64,000 bases of DNA from Rubellicoccus peritrichatus (GTDB lineage Bacteria > Verrucomicrobiota > Verrucomicrobiia > Opitutales > Cerasicoccaceae): NCBI RefSeq assembly GCF_033100135.1, contig NZ_CP136920.1, positions 2,537,001 through 2,601,000 on the forward strand, read 5' to 3'. Below, piece by piece: positions 1 to 7,194 of this stretch. Numbering within the stretch: the stretch's first letter is position 1; every line of letters starts with the position of its first letter. Both the position numbers and the translations under genes were made by a program. The notes beneath the pieces were generated by a model. It saw only the letters and a list, made by a program, of their open reading frames with translations, searched no databases and had not been told where the DNA came from.

Positions 1-927
1 AAGGATAATGCCGTAGATCTGGGCAGTCGGAAGCGACTTTGCCTGGTGGCCTGAGTGAGCGCCATGTGACACCATTTCTCCATGGCTGCCATGCTTATGT
101 TCAGCGTGTGCATGATCGCGCGTCGGCATATCCTCATGCTCGTGCATGTGCCCGTTTTCGTCATGCTTCATGTGCTCATCTTCTTGCTGATGCATCTCCA
201 TGTGCATCTGTTGATGTTTGTCATGCTCATGTCCTTGATGCTGATGTTCTCCGCCGTGAGCCGTCTGATGATCGCCCTTGGGCATTGCAGACATCATACC
301 GTGTTTGAGTCCACGCCGGACCATCCAGGAATTAATCGGGTAGGCGGTGGCCATTCCAACAATCGTTGCCATCGACATTAGAAACCAGAACTCTGCGTTG
401 TAAGGGCTGTCGGCATTAGGGATGATCAATTTGAGCAAAAGCATGCTTGGGAACATGCCTAGCATGACCATATTCATGGAGACGGTTTCAGCAAAAAAGG
501 TTTTCCGCACAGCCAGCCAGTAATCGCCCTGGAACATTTTAATCATGAATAGCGCCTGGAACACAAATAAACCGACCACAAAGGCGGCCAGGTATTCGAT
601 GACTAAATCAATGCCATTGGGTAAACCAAAATGATAAACGACGGCTGCGGCGATGATGATGCCGGTAGCATCTCCAGCTACGCAATGCAGGAGGGAACCG
701 GTCGCCTGTCTCCAGTGGTCACGAATGAATACATCATGAGCAATTCCCTTGGGCTGACGGCAAGATTTCCAGAACAAGGCGAAGCCAATCGGCCCGGTGT
801 AGGCGACTACCAAAATCCAGGCGACCTTCATCACAGTCCCAGTCGGTGTATGGGTTGTCAGATCCCAAATCAGGACAATCAGTGATAGCGCAACCAGTGT
901 AAACCACAGGTAAATGAGTAGGTCCAT
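1..927 (-). CDS. DUF4396-like multi-pass membrane protein with His/Met-rich tail (3' end outside window)
   Basis: The reading frame is open from an ATG at 925-927 to the window edge (309 codons, no stop). The first ~210 residues contain about five hydrophobic segments and the phrases TPTGTVMKVAW, GDATGIII and NGIDLVIEYLAAF, which I recognise as the DUF4396 family of inner-membrane proteins often found near metal-handling genes. After residue ~220 comes a tail of roughly 75 residues with 22 histidines plus many Met, Asp and Glu, in patterns such as HQHQGHEHD and HMHEHED. Such a tail would be expected to bind Cu, Ni or Zn. Metal binding is inference; the transport activity of the family is not established. 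An upstream in-frame TTG at 961-963 is possible, but ATG 927 fits the family N-terminus. Confidence 0.72.
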   Translation of the reverse strand, partial: MDLLIYLWFTLVALSLIVLIWDLTTHTPTGTVMKVAWILVVAYTGPIGFALFWKSCRQPKGIAHDVFIRDHWRQATGSLLHCVAGDATGIIIAAAVVYHFGLPNGIDLVIEYLAAFVVGLFVFQALFMIKMFQGDYWLAVRKTFFAETVSMNMVMLGMFPSMLLLKLIIPNADSPYNAEFWFLMSMATIVGMATAYPINSWMVRRGLKHGMMSAMPKGDHQTAHGGEHQHQGHEHDKHQQMHMEMHQQEDEHMKHDENGHMHEHEDMPTRDHAHAEHKHGSHGEMVSHGAHSGHQAKSLPTAQIYGIIL

Positions 928-1016
928 TAGCCCGAAGTATCCAAACTCACGGCTTACTGACAAACACTTTTATCCTGATGCTTTTCTCCTTACATAGGAG
1001 CATCGCACTACGCTAT

Positions 1017-1160
1017 TTATGCAGCCCTGTTCCTGTGCCAGCGACGAATCTCGGCGGCACCGAGGGCGAGGACACTCAGGCCAGTGGCGACGGTAGCAGG
1101 TTCGGGGATGGCGCCAGCGGGAATTGGACTGCCGTCCATTTGGTAAGCCCATTCGAAGAT
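1017..1160 (-). pseudogene. 3' remnant of a PEP-CTERM protein gene
   Basis: Reading the minus strand from about 1160 to the TAA at 1017-1019 gives an intact PEP-CTERM tail: a segment IFEWAYQMDGSPIP, then IPEPATVATGL, a short hydrophobic stretch and a basic end (RRWHRNRAA). It is clearly paralogous in protein and DNA to the tail of the complete gene at 4433-5089. No upstream part of a gene precedes it: at about 1159 the sequence switches to an unrelated reductase-like frame on the other strand. It is therefore a decapitated remnant, with no start codon or signal peptide. Confidence 0.75.
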
Positions 1161-1488
1161 GGTTTACGTATTGAGCCAGAGTATGGAATCACTTCCGCGA
1201 GAAATGGCTTTCAAGGCTGAAATTGTAAAAGGCAGCCTGAATGATGTCATTTCAGAGTTGAGGGCAAGGGGCGTCGAAAATTTGTATGTGGATGGCGGAA
1301 AGGTGATTCAGAGCTTCCTTAGGGAAGACCTGATCGATGAAATGATAATCACCCGTGTGCCTGTGCTTCTAGGAGATGGAATCCCACTCTTTGGAAAAAT
1401 GGATGCAATGAAGCAATTTACCCGCCAGAAGACGTAGATTGCTCAAAACTACCTGGTCAAGAGTTCCTATTTGAGGGATGGGCGTTAG
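1159..1488 (+). pseudogene. Remnant of a dihydrofolate-reductase/RibD C-terminal-domain family protein
   Basis: The frame reads YVLSQSMESLPRE, then VKGSLNDVISEL, then VENLYVDGGKVIQSFL, DEMIITRVPVLLGDG and PLFG. This is the C-terminal half of the DHFR-like RibD_C family (YyaP/YwjB type). The N-terminal half with the NADPH-binding start is missing. A TAG at 1435-1437 interrupts the frame, and family-like sequence resumes immediately after it in the same frame (NYLVKSSYLRDGR) up to the TAG at 1486-1488. The gene has thus lost its 5' half and acquired a nonsense mutation. The 92-residue stretch from ATG 1159 is unlikely to be a functional enzyme. Confidence 0.8.
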
Positions 1489-1602
1489 CTTTTTCCGTAG
1501 GGTGGTTTTTTAATTTTTTAAATTGTTTTGAATGTGTAAAAAGTGAGATTGTAACAATAGTTAGCTTGCGTGTGTTTGCGTGTAAGATTGTATATGTGAG
1601 TA

Positions 1603-4023
1603 ATGATTACAAATACAGCAATCTCTCGCCAACAATATACATTATCAACCGGGACGGATGCCTTGTTGTTCAACTTTTATACGTTGGATGCAACACACCT
1701 TAAGGTATGGAAGTCGCCAGCCAGCGGCAGTGTGCCATCCTTACTTGTCCTTAATACTGACTACGTCGTAAGTGGCACGCAGGATGAAGCAGGGAATGTA
1801 ACTGTCACCATGATTGGTCAGACTGTGGGTGATGTTATTACAATTCTACGGGTGCCGACTATGGATCAGCTTCTTGAGCTCGTTTCGGGTGGCCAGTTTC
1901 ATGAGGAGAGTGTTGAGGAGGGTTTGGATAAAGTCACGATGATTTGTTTTGCGCTTTTAGAACAAATAAATCGTGCAATCAAATATCCGCCAACTGAAGT
2001 TGATGGATGGATTGCGGAAATTGAGGCGACAGCAGATCGAGCTAGCAAGATCATCGGTTTTGATGAGAACGGTGCTTTGACAGTTTTACCTGAAATAGTT
2101 GAGAACGTTGAAACTTATGGTGCTGTTGGAGATGGCGTCACCAACGATACTGCAGCCGTCCAAGCTGCGCTTAACAGCGCTATCGCCAGTGGGAAGGTCT
2201 TGTATTTTCCAAATCCGCAAGCCACCTATTTGTTGACCACTGACGTAAACCATACTGGCCTCGAAAACGTCGCCATCCTTGGGCAGGGGGCGACCATTAA
2301 AACCATGGGTACATCTGGTATTAAGCTATCTGCATCTACCAACGTTCTAACCCTCTCTGCCAATGTGTCTCATGGCGATGATACGATCACTGTATCAGAC
2401 GCTTCCGGAGTCGCTATGGGCGACATAATTGAACTTTCTTCTTCAATTGAAGCCCAGCTGGGGTGGGCTTATGGTTCGCGATGGGTGGGGACTGTGAAAT
2501 CTATTAACGGAAATGTCATTAGTCTTCATCAATCTGTAAGGATGAACTTTGGGACGGCAGATAGTGGGATTTCCTGTGTCCATTCCAAGGGTCGGCGTGT
2601 GCATATTCAGGGCTTGGACTTCACGACTGAAACGGGAGGGGCAAGGGGCGTTAGTCTGCTCTATTGCATCGACTCTCAATTAAATGAGATCAATTCAAAA
2701 AATGGTCCGATCCCTGAAGATCAGATTGATTGTCTTTTCTTTAAAAACTGTGTCGGCATTACGATCAGGGACATCAGCCTTAACGGTTGGCGTTATGGTA
2801 TGCTTATTGAAGGAGGAAGAAACATATCTGTTACGAATATGACATATAACGGTGGTCGACACGCTCTAAGTCCGGCTTTCTTTGTCGATGGTGTGTCGGT
2901 GGATGGTTTGCGTGGTGAGAACAATGCTGGTATTGCAGATGCTCACCCATCGTTCAACATTCGGTACAACAATGTCTACACCTCGTCCGATATTCAAGGC
3001 AGTTCCTTTCGTTGTACCGGCTTAACAATAACGAACTCCCGATTCAGGCTCAATCACGCAACACTCAGTAATGTACTTGGTATGAATGTAGCCTGGAACA
3101 CGACTCCTTACGATTATGCTGCATTGTTTGATGGCACTTTTGATACTTATGTAGAAAACGTGGAATTCATAACTGATGGAACGGGCAAACCAACTGTCTA
3201 TAGAGCAAACACTGCTCGCCTGAAGAATGTCCGCTCAGTCGATGAGACGGGTGCGTTGCATCCAATGGATGTAGATAATACTGTGACCTTGGTCACATAT
3301 GATCAGTGTCTCTTTGATGAAGTAAATTCGACAGATAATGCAGCAGCATCAAAAGAAACTCTTTATCGAGGTGATATTGTTCCTGATTTCCTCAGTACAA
3401 TGGTGAATCAACCAGTCAACATGATGACTGGCTTCGAGTGGACAACCGCTGTGACGGGTTCTGGTTTATCTAATGCTGATGCTTCAGGTTGGTTTAGGCT
3501 ATCCACTGGGGCAACGGCACATTCTACAGCAGAAAGAGAAACAGAAAATCATGAGTGGCTAATGGTCGCCAGTCATATCGTGGGTCAGTTCAGTTTTGGA
3601 GTAGCTGGTGGATTTTCCGTCTCTATCGGGACTTTAAATACTACTACTAATGGCATGAGCGAAATCCGCATTGGGAAAGTGGGTAGCAGCTCCCCAAGTC
3701 GCACGGGGTTTCGGCTTTATGATAATGCCGTTTGGGGAGTGGCAGAAAAAGACGGAGTCGAACAAGAGGAGGATTTAGGTATTACCATAGGAAGTGTTCA
3801 TGCAGGTATTTACCCGAGGCCCACATTGTTGACGGTTACATGGGATGGATCGGGAACTTTTAATTTTTATAGTAGTGGTTCGCTAATCGGTACAATTACG
3901 GGCGGCCCGACTGGTCACGAGGACGGTTGTGGCCTCAAAATATACTGTGAAAACAATGCAGATACTGCTGAACAATCAATATGCGTGGGTCGAATCTTCC
4001 TGGGCTGGCAGCTAATTGTTTAA
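1603..4023 (+). CDS. Orphan phage-type tailspike/tail fibre protein (pectate-lyase-like beta-helix)
   Basis: 806 residues. Residues 1-130 resemble the virion-attachment domain of T7-like tail fibres and tailspikes: a YTLSTGTDALLFNF start, a beta-rich region, then FHEESVEEGLDKVTM and a helix ending INRAIKYPP. A short linker (IGFDENGALTVLP) precedes the pectate_lyase_3-type signature GAVGDGVTNDTAAVQAAL at about residue 174. A right-handed beta-helix is expected to about residue 590. The last ~200 residues look like a concanavalin/LamG-type sandwich. There is no signal peptide. Family knowledge: such proteins bind and often depolymerise surface polysaccharide. No capsid, tail, lysis or integrase gene lies nearby, so this is an isolated gene: a prophage relic, a satellite component or a domesticated enzyme. 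No clear ribosome-binding site precedes ATG 1603. Confidence 0.75.
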   Translation: MITNTAISRQQYTLSTGTDALLFNFYTLDATHLKVWKSPASGSVPSLLVLNTDYVVSGTQDEAGNVTVTMIGQTVGDVITILRVPTMDQLLELVSGGQFHEESVEEGLDKVTMICFALLEQINRAIKYPPTEVDGWIAEIEATADRASKIIGFDENGALTVLPEIVENVETYGAVGDGVTNDTAAVQAALNSAIASGKVLYFPNPQATYLLTTDVNHTGLENVAILGQGATIKTMGTSGIKLSASTNVLTLSANVSHGDDTITVSDASGVAMGDIIELSSSIEAQLGWAYGSRWVGTVKSINGNVISLHQSVRMNFGTADSGISCVHSKGRRVHIQGLDFTTETGGARGVSLLYCIDSQLNEINSKNGPIPEDQIDCLFFKNCVGITIRDISLNGWRYGMLIEGGRNISVTNMTYNGGRHALSPAFFVDGVSVDGLRGENNAGIADAHPSFNIRYNNVYTSSDIQGSSFRCTGLTITNSRFRLNHATLSNVLGMNVAWNTTPYDYAALFDGTFDTYVENVEFITDGTGKPTVYRANTARLKNVRSVDETGALHPMDVDNTVTLVTYDQCLFDEVNSTDNAAASKETLYRGDIVPDFLSTMVNQPVNMMTGFEWTTAVTGSGLSNADASGWFRLSTGATAHSTAERETENHEWLMVASHIVGQFSFGVAGGFSVSIGTLNTTTNGMSEIRIGKVGSSSPSRTGFRLYDNAVWGVAEKDGVEQEEDLGITIGSVHAGIYPRPTLLTVTWDGSGTFNFYSSGSLIGTITGGPTGHEDGCGLKIYCENNADTAEQSICVGRIFLGWQLIV

Positions 4024-4080
4024 GAAGCTGAGGATCCATCTCACTGATTAGGAGTATTGGGGGGCGCTAGCTGGAGCATT

Positions 4081-4334
4081 CTGCATAAAATATGGCATGT
4101 CAGGCCGCAGAGATTTTGTTTGCTCAACAAGGCGCTCCGAGCGTTGCTGGCTTTAGGCTCGTGAGCGAAGGAGTAATGCAGTTGGTTAGCAAAATCTCAA
4201 GGAACCTGCTTTGGGACGAAAATGAAAGGTCGCAGCGTTGGTGACTCAATCACGGGTCTTAAGCCGGCTCAATCCTCACCAGCCTGCGCTGCATTCATTT
4301 TCGAACCCACCTGACGACGACAGATTTTATGCAG
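4081..4334. repeat. Palindromic, MITE-like non-coding element
   Basis: The ends are inverted copies: CTGCATAAAAT at 4081-4091 against ATTTTATGCAG at 4324-4334, with TCAGG (4100-4104) against CCTGA (4310-4314) inside them. Two further inverted pairs are nested within: GAGATTTTG (4110-4118) against CAAAATCTC (4190-4198), and a long imperfect hairpin whose arms lie at 4212-4244 and 4276-4309. No credible reading frame occupies the stretch. Terminal inverted repeats, internal palindromes, about 250 bp and no coding capacity fit a miniature inverted-repeat transposable element or a degenerate IS end. The parent family is not recognised. Confidence 0.5.
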
Positions 4335-4432
4335 ATTACTCTAGCGAGAATAAGCGGCATTGGGGACTTTTAAGGTCAAGGGCTGCAATGCAGTTTGGCG
4401 AATTCACGACTTCAGTGAAGACGTTATTGGAA

Positions 4433-5089
4433 TCAGGCTACTTTCGTAACCTTATTCTTGCGCCAGCGGCGAATCCCGGCAGCACCGAGGGCGAGGGCAC
4501 CCAGACCAGTGGCTACTGCGGCGGGTTCTGGGATGGCGCCTGCGGGAATTGGGCTGCCGTCTGTCTGGTAGGCCCATTCGAAGATGGTGAAAGAAGCCTC
4601 GTTATTGATGGAATCAAAATCAACCTGCGCGAGTGCCCAACCGAGGGCGTCTCGTGGCCCTGATATGGTTTGTGCAAAATAGAAGCCGAAATAGAAGGAC
4701 TCGCCGTTCTGGACGGTGCCACCGACATTGAATATGCCCACACTTGTGTTGGCTATATTTGATGCTGTTTGCATCCAATTTGCACCAGCGGTCAAATATG
4801 CATCCTTAGCAATTGTTTGTAACTCGCCCCCTGTTCCATTGGCAGAAAAATCCTTGCCTCCTGAATTGAGTAGATAGATAGCGCTGCCGCTGCTACCAAA
4901 GCTTACATCATCGATACCATCTTGATCAATATCCCAAAGAACTTCCGGGCTATTGGTTACCGCGGTGACTTGATTGCTTGAGTCAAAATAATTAATAACC
5001 GCGTCGGCTCCGGAGGTTACAAGTAAGCTGCCCAGTGTTGCTGCGCCTGCCTTTTTAGGTAAGCTAGATGTTTTATTTTTGTAAGCCAT
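4433..5089 (-). CDS. PEP-CTERM sorting-domain exported protein
   Basis: 218 residues. The N-terminus has a basic start and a weak hydrophobic stretch (AATLGSLLVTSGADA) consistent with Sec export. The middle is unrecognised and contains VLWDIDQDGIDDVSF, an Asp-rich, possibly Ca-binding turn. The C-terminus is a classic PEP-CTERM tripartite signal: IPEPAAVATGL, hydrophobic GALALGAAGI, then RRWRKNK. Family knowledge: such tails are recognised by an exosortase and the protein goes to the cell surface or matrix; no exosortase gene is in this window. It is a paralogue of the gene at 62564-63361 and of the remnant at 1017-1160. The ATG at 5087-5089 is the natural start. Confidence 0.8.
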   Translation of the reverse strand: MAYKNKTSSLPKKAGAATLGSLLVTSGADAVINYFDSSNQVTAVTNSPEVLWDIDQDGIDDVSFGSSGSAIYLLNSGGKDFSANGTGGELQTIAKDAYLTAGANWMQTASNIANTSVGIFNVGGTVQNGESFYFGFYFAQTISGPRDALGWALAQVDFDSINNEASFTIFEWAYQTDGSPIPAGAIPEPAAVATGLGALALGAAGIRRWRKNKVTKVA

Positions 5090-5207
5090 GAATGTTATGA
5101 TACAGGGTTATTTACAATACAGATGACACTAGCTTATCAAAAAGAGGATTAAGTTACGGTTAAGATTTCGCCTAAATTTCAACTATCTAGAAATTACCGG
5201 TTTTTCT

Positions 5208-5264
5208 TATCCCGAAGGGATTCGATCACATAGCGAAGGATTGACGCAACGCGTCTATCCTGGG
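5208..5264 (+). repeat. Left inverted REP-like repeat of the IS200-type element
   Basis: It starts with the hairpin ATCCCGAAGGGAT and runs through CACATAGCGAAGGATTGACG to the motif TCTATCCTGGG. The right copy at 5818-5876 is its reverse complement, apart from two extra bases and a few changes near the outer hairpin. The near identity suggests recent activity or selection to keep the pairing. Confidence 0.8.
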
Positions 5265-5321
5265 GTAGTATGGGATAAATCAGTAAAACCTTGAAAAGGT
5301 TTCATCAGCCAAGCGCCAATA

Positions 5322-5777
5322 ATGCCTCAGTCCCTTGCCAATCTCTGTGTCCATCTAATCTTTTCTACTAAAGACAGGTATCCCTACCTAAAGGATGATT
5401 CGATTCGCAAAGAAGTCTGGCATTATCTTGGTGGCATTTGCAATGGACTGGAGTGTCAGCCTGTAATTGTTGGAGGTTATCATGATCATATCCACTTGCT
5501 GGCAAGGCAGTCCAAGAATATCGCCTTGAAAGACTGGGTTCGTGAGCTCAAAAGAGCGTCATCGATTTGGATCAAGTCCCAGAGAACTCAGTTGAATTCT
5601 TTTCAATGGCAATCGGGCTATGGGGCTTTTTCGGTCAGTCAATCCAGTGTCGATGAGGTCCGAAAATATATTATCGGGCAAGACAGTCATCACCAGCGAA
5701 TATCCTTTCAGGAGGAATTTCGTATTTTTCTGGTAAGATCGGGAATGGATTTTGACGAACGTTATGTCTGGGATTGA
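5322..5777 (+). CDS. IS200/IS605-family (Y1, HUH) transposase
   Basis: 151 residues, the normal length for a single-domain Y1_Tnp transposase. The start MPQSLANLCVHLIFSTKDR is typical of the family. The HUH metal-binding motif is visible as GGYHDHIHLL at about residues 48-57. The catalytic tyrosine is probably that in VRKYIIGQD at about residues 117-125. The C-terminal FQEEFRIFL...ERYVWD is also typical. Family knowledge: these enzymes cut and rejoin single-stranded DNA next to hairpins and move by peel-and-paste. The gene is intact and framed by hairpins and inverted repeats on both sides. ATG 5322 is a good start, but no strong ribosome-binding site is visible. Confidence 0.88.
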   Translation: MPQSLANLCVHLIFSTKDRYPYLKDDSIRKEVWHYLGGICNGLECQPVIVGGYHDHIHLLARQSKNIALKDWVRELKRASSIWIKSQRTQLNSFQWQSGYGAFSVSQSSVDEVRKYIIGQDSHHQRISFQEEFRIFLVRSGMDFDERYVWD

Positions 5778-5817
5778 TGAAACCTTTACAAGGTTTGGCG
5801 TGAAGATTTTATGAAAA

Positions 5818-5876
5818 CCCAGGATAGACGCGTTGCGTCAATCCTTCGCTATGTGATTATAATCCCTTTGGGATAA
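5818..5876 (-). repeat. Right inverted REP-like repeat of the IS200-type element
   Basis: Reverse-complement copy of the 5208-5264 repeat, ending in the outer hairpin AATCCCTTTGGGATA. That hairpin sequence occurs once more outside the element, at about 6024-6038, which points to additional stray REP-like copies. Confidence 0.8.
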
Positions 5877-6277
5877 AGAAAATCGATAAACCCTCCAGGA
5901 GACTTTTCGCACATTAAAGGAATAAGGAAGAGGCTCTATTTCGCCCACATGGCTTTTTTCAGCCTGAGGCATACCACTAAATTTAATTCACTTTCAAAAG
6001 GCGGGCTTTATCGACAGCTTGAATCCCTTTGGGATAGGCTTCTTATATCAAACCTTTAACCTGGAAAGCGCTTGTTGCTATTTGCTCATTTACAGCTGAA
6101 TATCTTATTTAAAAGCCGATCCGGTTCACTCTTTGTAAAAAAGAGCGCTTTTTTCTAAAAAATTACTTGCCAAGGAGGTAGGTCCTGCCCATTTTTCTCG
6201 GCTTTCCCAGATTTCCGCTGGCTCGGTGAACCTATGCTGATCCGGCGGTTTCTTTGTTTTTAAGCTCTAAACGACAC
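5877..6277. other. Intergenic leader upstream of the ribosomal supercluster
   Basis: About 400 bases with no credible gene. It contains a stray 15-bp copy of the element's outer hairpin (AATCCCTTTGGGATA, about 6024-6038), a small hairpin with a T-run at 6129-6154, and presumably the main promoter and leader of the ribosomal cluster. I could not pick a convincing -35/-10 pair by eye. Confidence 0.5.
6129..6154 (+). terminator. Possible small intrinsic terminator or attenuator in the rpsL leader
   Basis: CTCTTT (6129-6134) can pair with AAAGAG (6140-6145) across a five-base loop and is followed by CGC and a T6 run. The stem is short and A/T-rich, so termination would be weak. It lies about 125 bases before rpsL, so it could close off upstream transcription or act in the leader. 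Confidence 0.3.
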
Positions 6278-6658
6278 ATGCCAACAATTAACCAGCTCGT
6301 CCGCAATCCGCGGAGTAAAAAGAAGGTGAAGACCAAATCACCCGCTCTTCAGGCGAACCCTTTCCGCAGAGGTGTTTGTGTGCAGGTCATGACCCGCACG
6401 CCGAAGAAGCCGAATTCCGCTATCCGTAAGGTGGCCAAGGTTCGTTTGACCAACGGTTACGAAGTCATCGCTTACATTCCGGACGAAGGTCACAATTTGC
6501 AGGAGCACAGTGTTGTCCTCCTCCGTGGTGGTCGTGTTAAGGACCTTCCAGGTGTTCGTTACCACATCGTTCGTGGCACATTGGACTGTCAGGGAGTTGA
6601 AAAACGTCGCCGCAGTCGCTCCAAGTATGGAGTCAAACGCCCTAAAGAATCCAAGTAA
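6278..6658 (+). CDS. rpsL: 30S ribosomal protein S12
   Basis: 126 residues. S12 sits at the decoding centre of the small subunit. The TPKKPNSA loop (residues 41-48) and the [13 protein letters not shown] loop (residues 84-96) are intact. Lysines occur at the positions associated with streptomycin sensitivity, and Asp89 is the family's methylthiolation site. The start is ATG 6278 ([10 protein letters not shown]); an in-frame TTG at 6254 would add eight atypical residues. First gene of the supercluster, 12 bases before rpsG. Confidence 0.97.
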   Translation: MPTINQLVRNPRSKKKVKTKSPALQANPFRRGVCVQVMTRTPKKPNSAIRKVAKVRLTNGYEVIAYIPDEGHNLQEHSVVLLRGGRVKDLPGVRYHIVRGTLDCQGVEKRRRSRSKYGVKRPKESK

Positions 6659-6670
6659 CTTTTATTAATC

Positions 6671-7144
6671 ATGTCACGTCGTCGCAGAGCAGTTAAGCGC
6701 ACCGCATCCCCAGATCCACGCTACAATAGCACCCTGGTTACGGGATTGGTGAATATGATTATGCGCAAGGGCAAGAAGTCCGTTGCACAACGCATCGTTT
6801 ATGGTGCCTTCGAACGCGTTTCCGAGAAGCTTGAAAAGGGAGATCCAGTCGATCTTCTCCTTGGCGCTCTTGAAAATGCACGCCCGAAGATCGAAGTGAA
6901 GAGCCGCCGTGTTGGTGGTGCCACTTATCAGGTTCCTGTCGAAATCGCTTACGAGCGTCAGCAGGGCCTTGCCTTCCGTTGGATGGTTAACGCAGCACAG
7001 TCCCGTAAGGGAACTCCTATGCGTGAAGCTCTCGCCGATGAAATTATAGACGCTTATAATAACACTGGTAGCGTCGTGAAGAAGAAGGAAGAGACACACC
7101 GCATGGCCCAGGCCAACCGCGCGTTTGCTCACCTTCGATGGTGA
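6671..7144 (+). CDS. rpsG: 30S ribosomal protein S7
   Basis: 157 residues, typical length. S7 nucleates assembly of the 3' domain of 16S rRNA and contacts tRNA at the E site. The basic start MSRRRRAVKR, the MRKGKKSVAQRIVYGA region and the C-terminal EETHRMAQANRAFAHLRW are family hallmarks. It sits between rpsL and fusA in str-operon order. The start follows an A/T-rich stretch without an obvious Shine-Dalgarno sequence. Confidence 0.97.
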   Translation: MSRRRRAVKRTASPDPRYNSTLVTGLVNMIMRKGKKSVAQRIVYGAFERVSEKLEKGDPVDLLLGALENARPKIEVKSRRVGGATYQVPVEIAYERQQGLAFRWMVNAAQSRKGTPMREALADEIIDAYNNTGSVVKKKEETHRMAQANRAFAHLRW

Positions 7145-7194
7145 TTTAGAATTTTTAGGTAACCACACTTAATTGCAAGTACAGGACCTTTCCC

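Larger units (their letters stand above)
5208..5876 (+). mobile_element. IS200/REP-type element: single-domain Y1 transposase between long inverted repeats
   Basis: A Y1 transposase gene (5322-5777) lies between two nearly perfect inverted copies of a ~57-bp sequence (5208-5264 and 5818-5876). Each copy contains a short hairpin, TCCC-GAA-GGGA on the left and TCCC-TTT-GGGA on the right, and a GACGC/GCGTC segment. Inside these, next to each end of the gene, is a second hairpin: AACCTT/AAGGTT at about 5286-5302 and 5781-5795. Typical IS200 elements have subterminal hairpins but no long terminal inverted repeats. The arrangement resembles a REP-associated tyrosine transposase flanked by an inverted REP pair. 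Confidence 0.65.

Noticed and set aside
82-381. Plus-strand hydrophobic, Met/Leu/Val/His-rich reading frame
   Set aside because: It is the antisense image of the His/Met-rich tail of the minus-strand DUF4396-like gene: CAT codons read in reverse give ATG. Composition is an artefact.
4296-4312. tRNA T-arm-like sequence (TTCGAACCCA)
   Set aside because: It is one arm of the imperfect hairpin within the palindromic element; no acceptor, D or anticodon arms surround it.
4238-4663. Plus-strand 141-codon frame
   Set aside because: It starts inside the palindromic element and runs antisense through the PEP-CTERM tail; no coherent protein features.
1-5900. Complete prophage around the tailspike
   Set aside because: No integrase, terminase, capsid, tail, lysis or repressor gene is present, and no att-like direct repeats were spotted. 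Only the tailspike has phage character.
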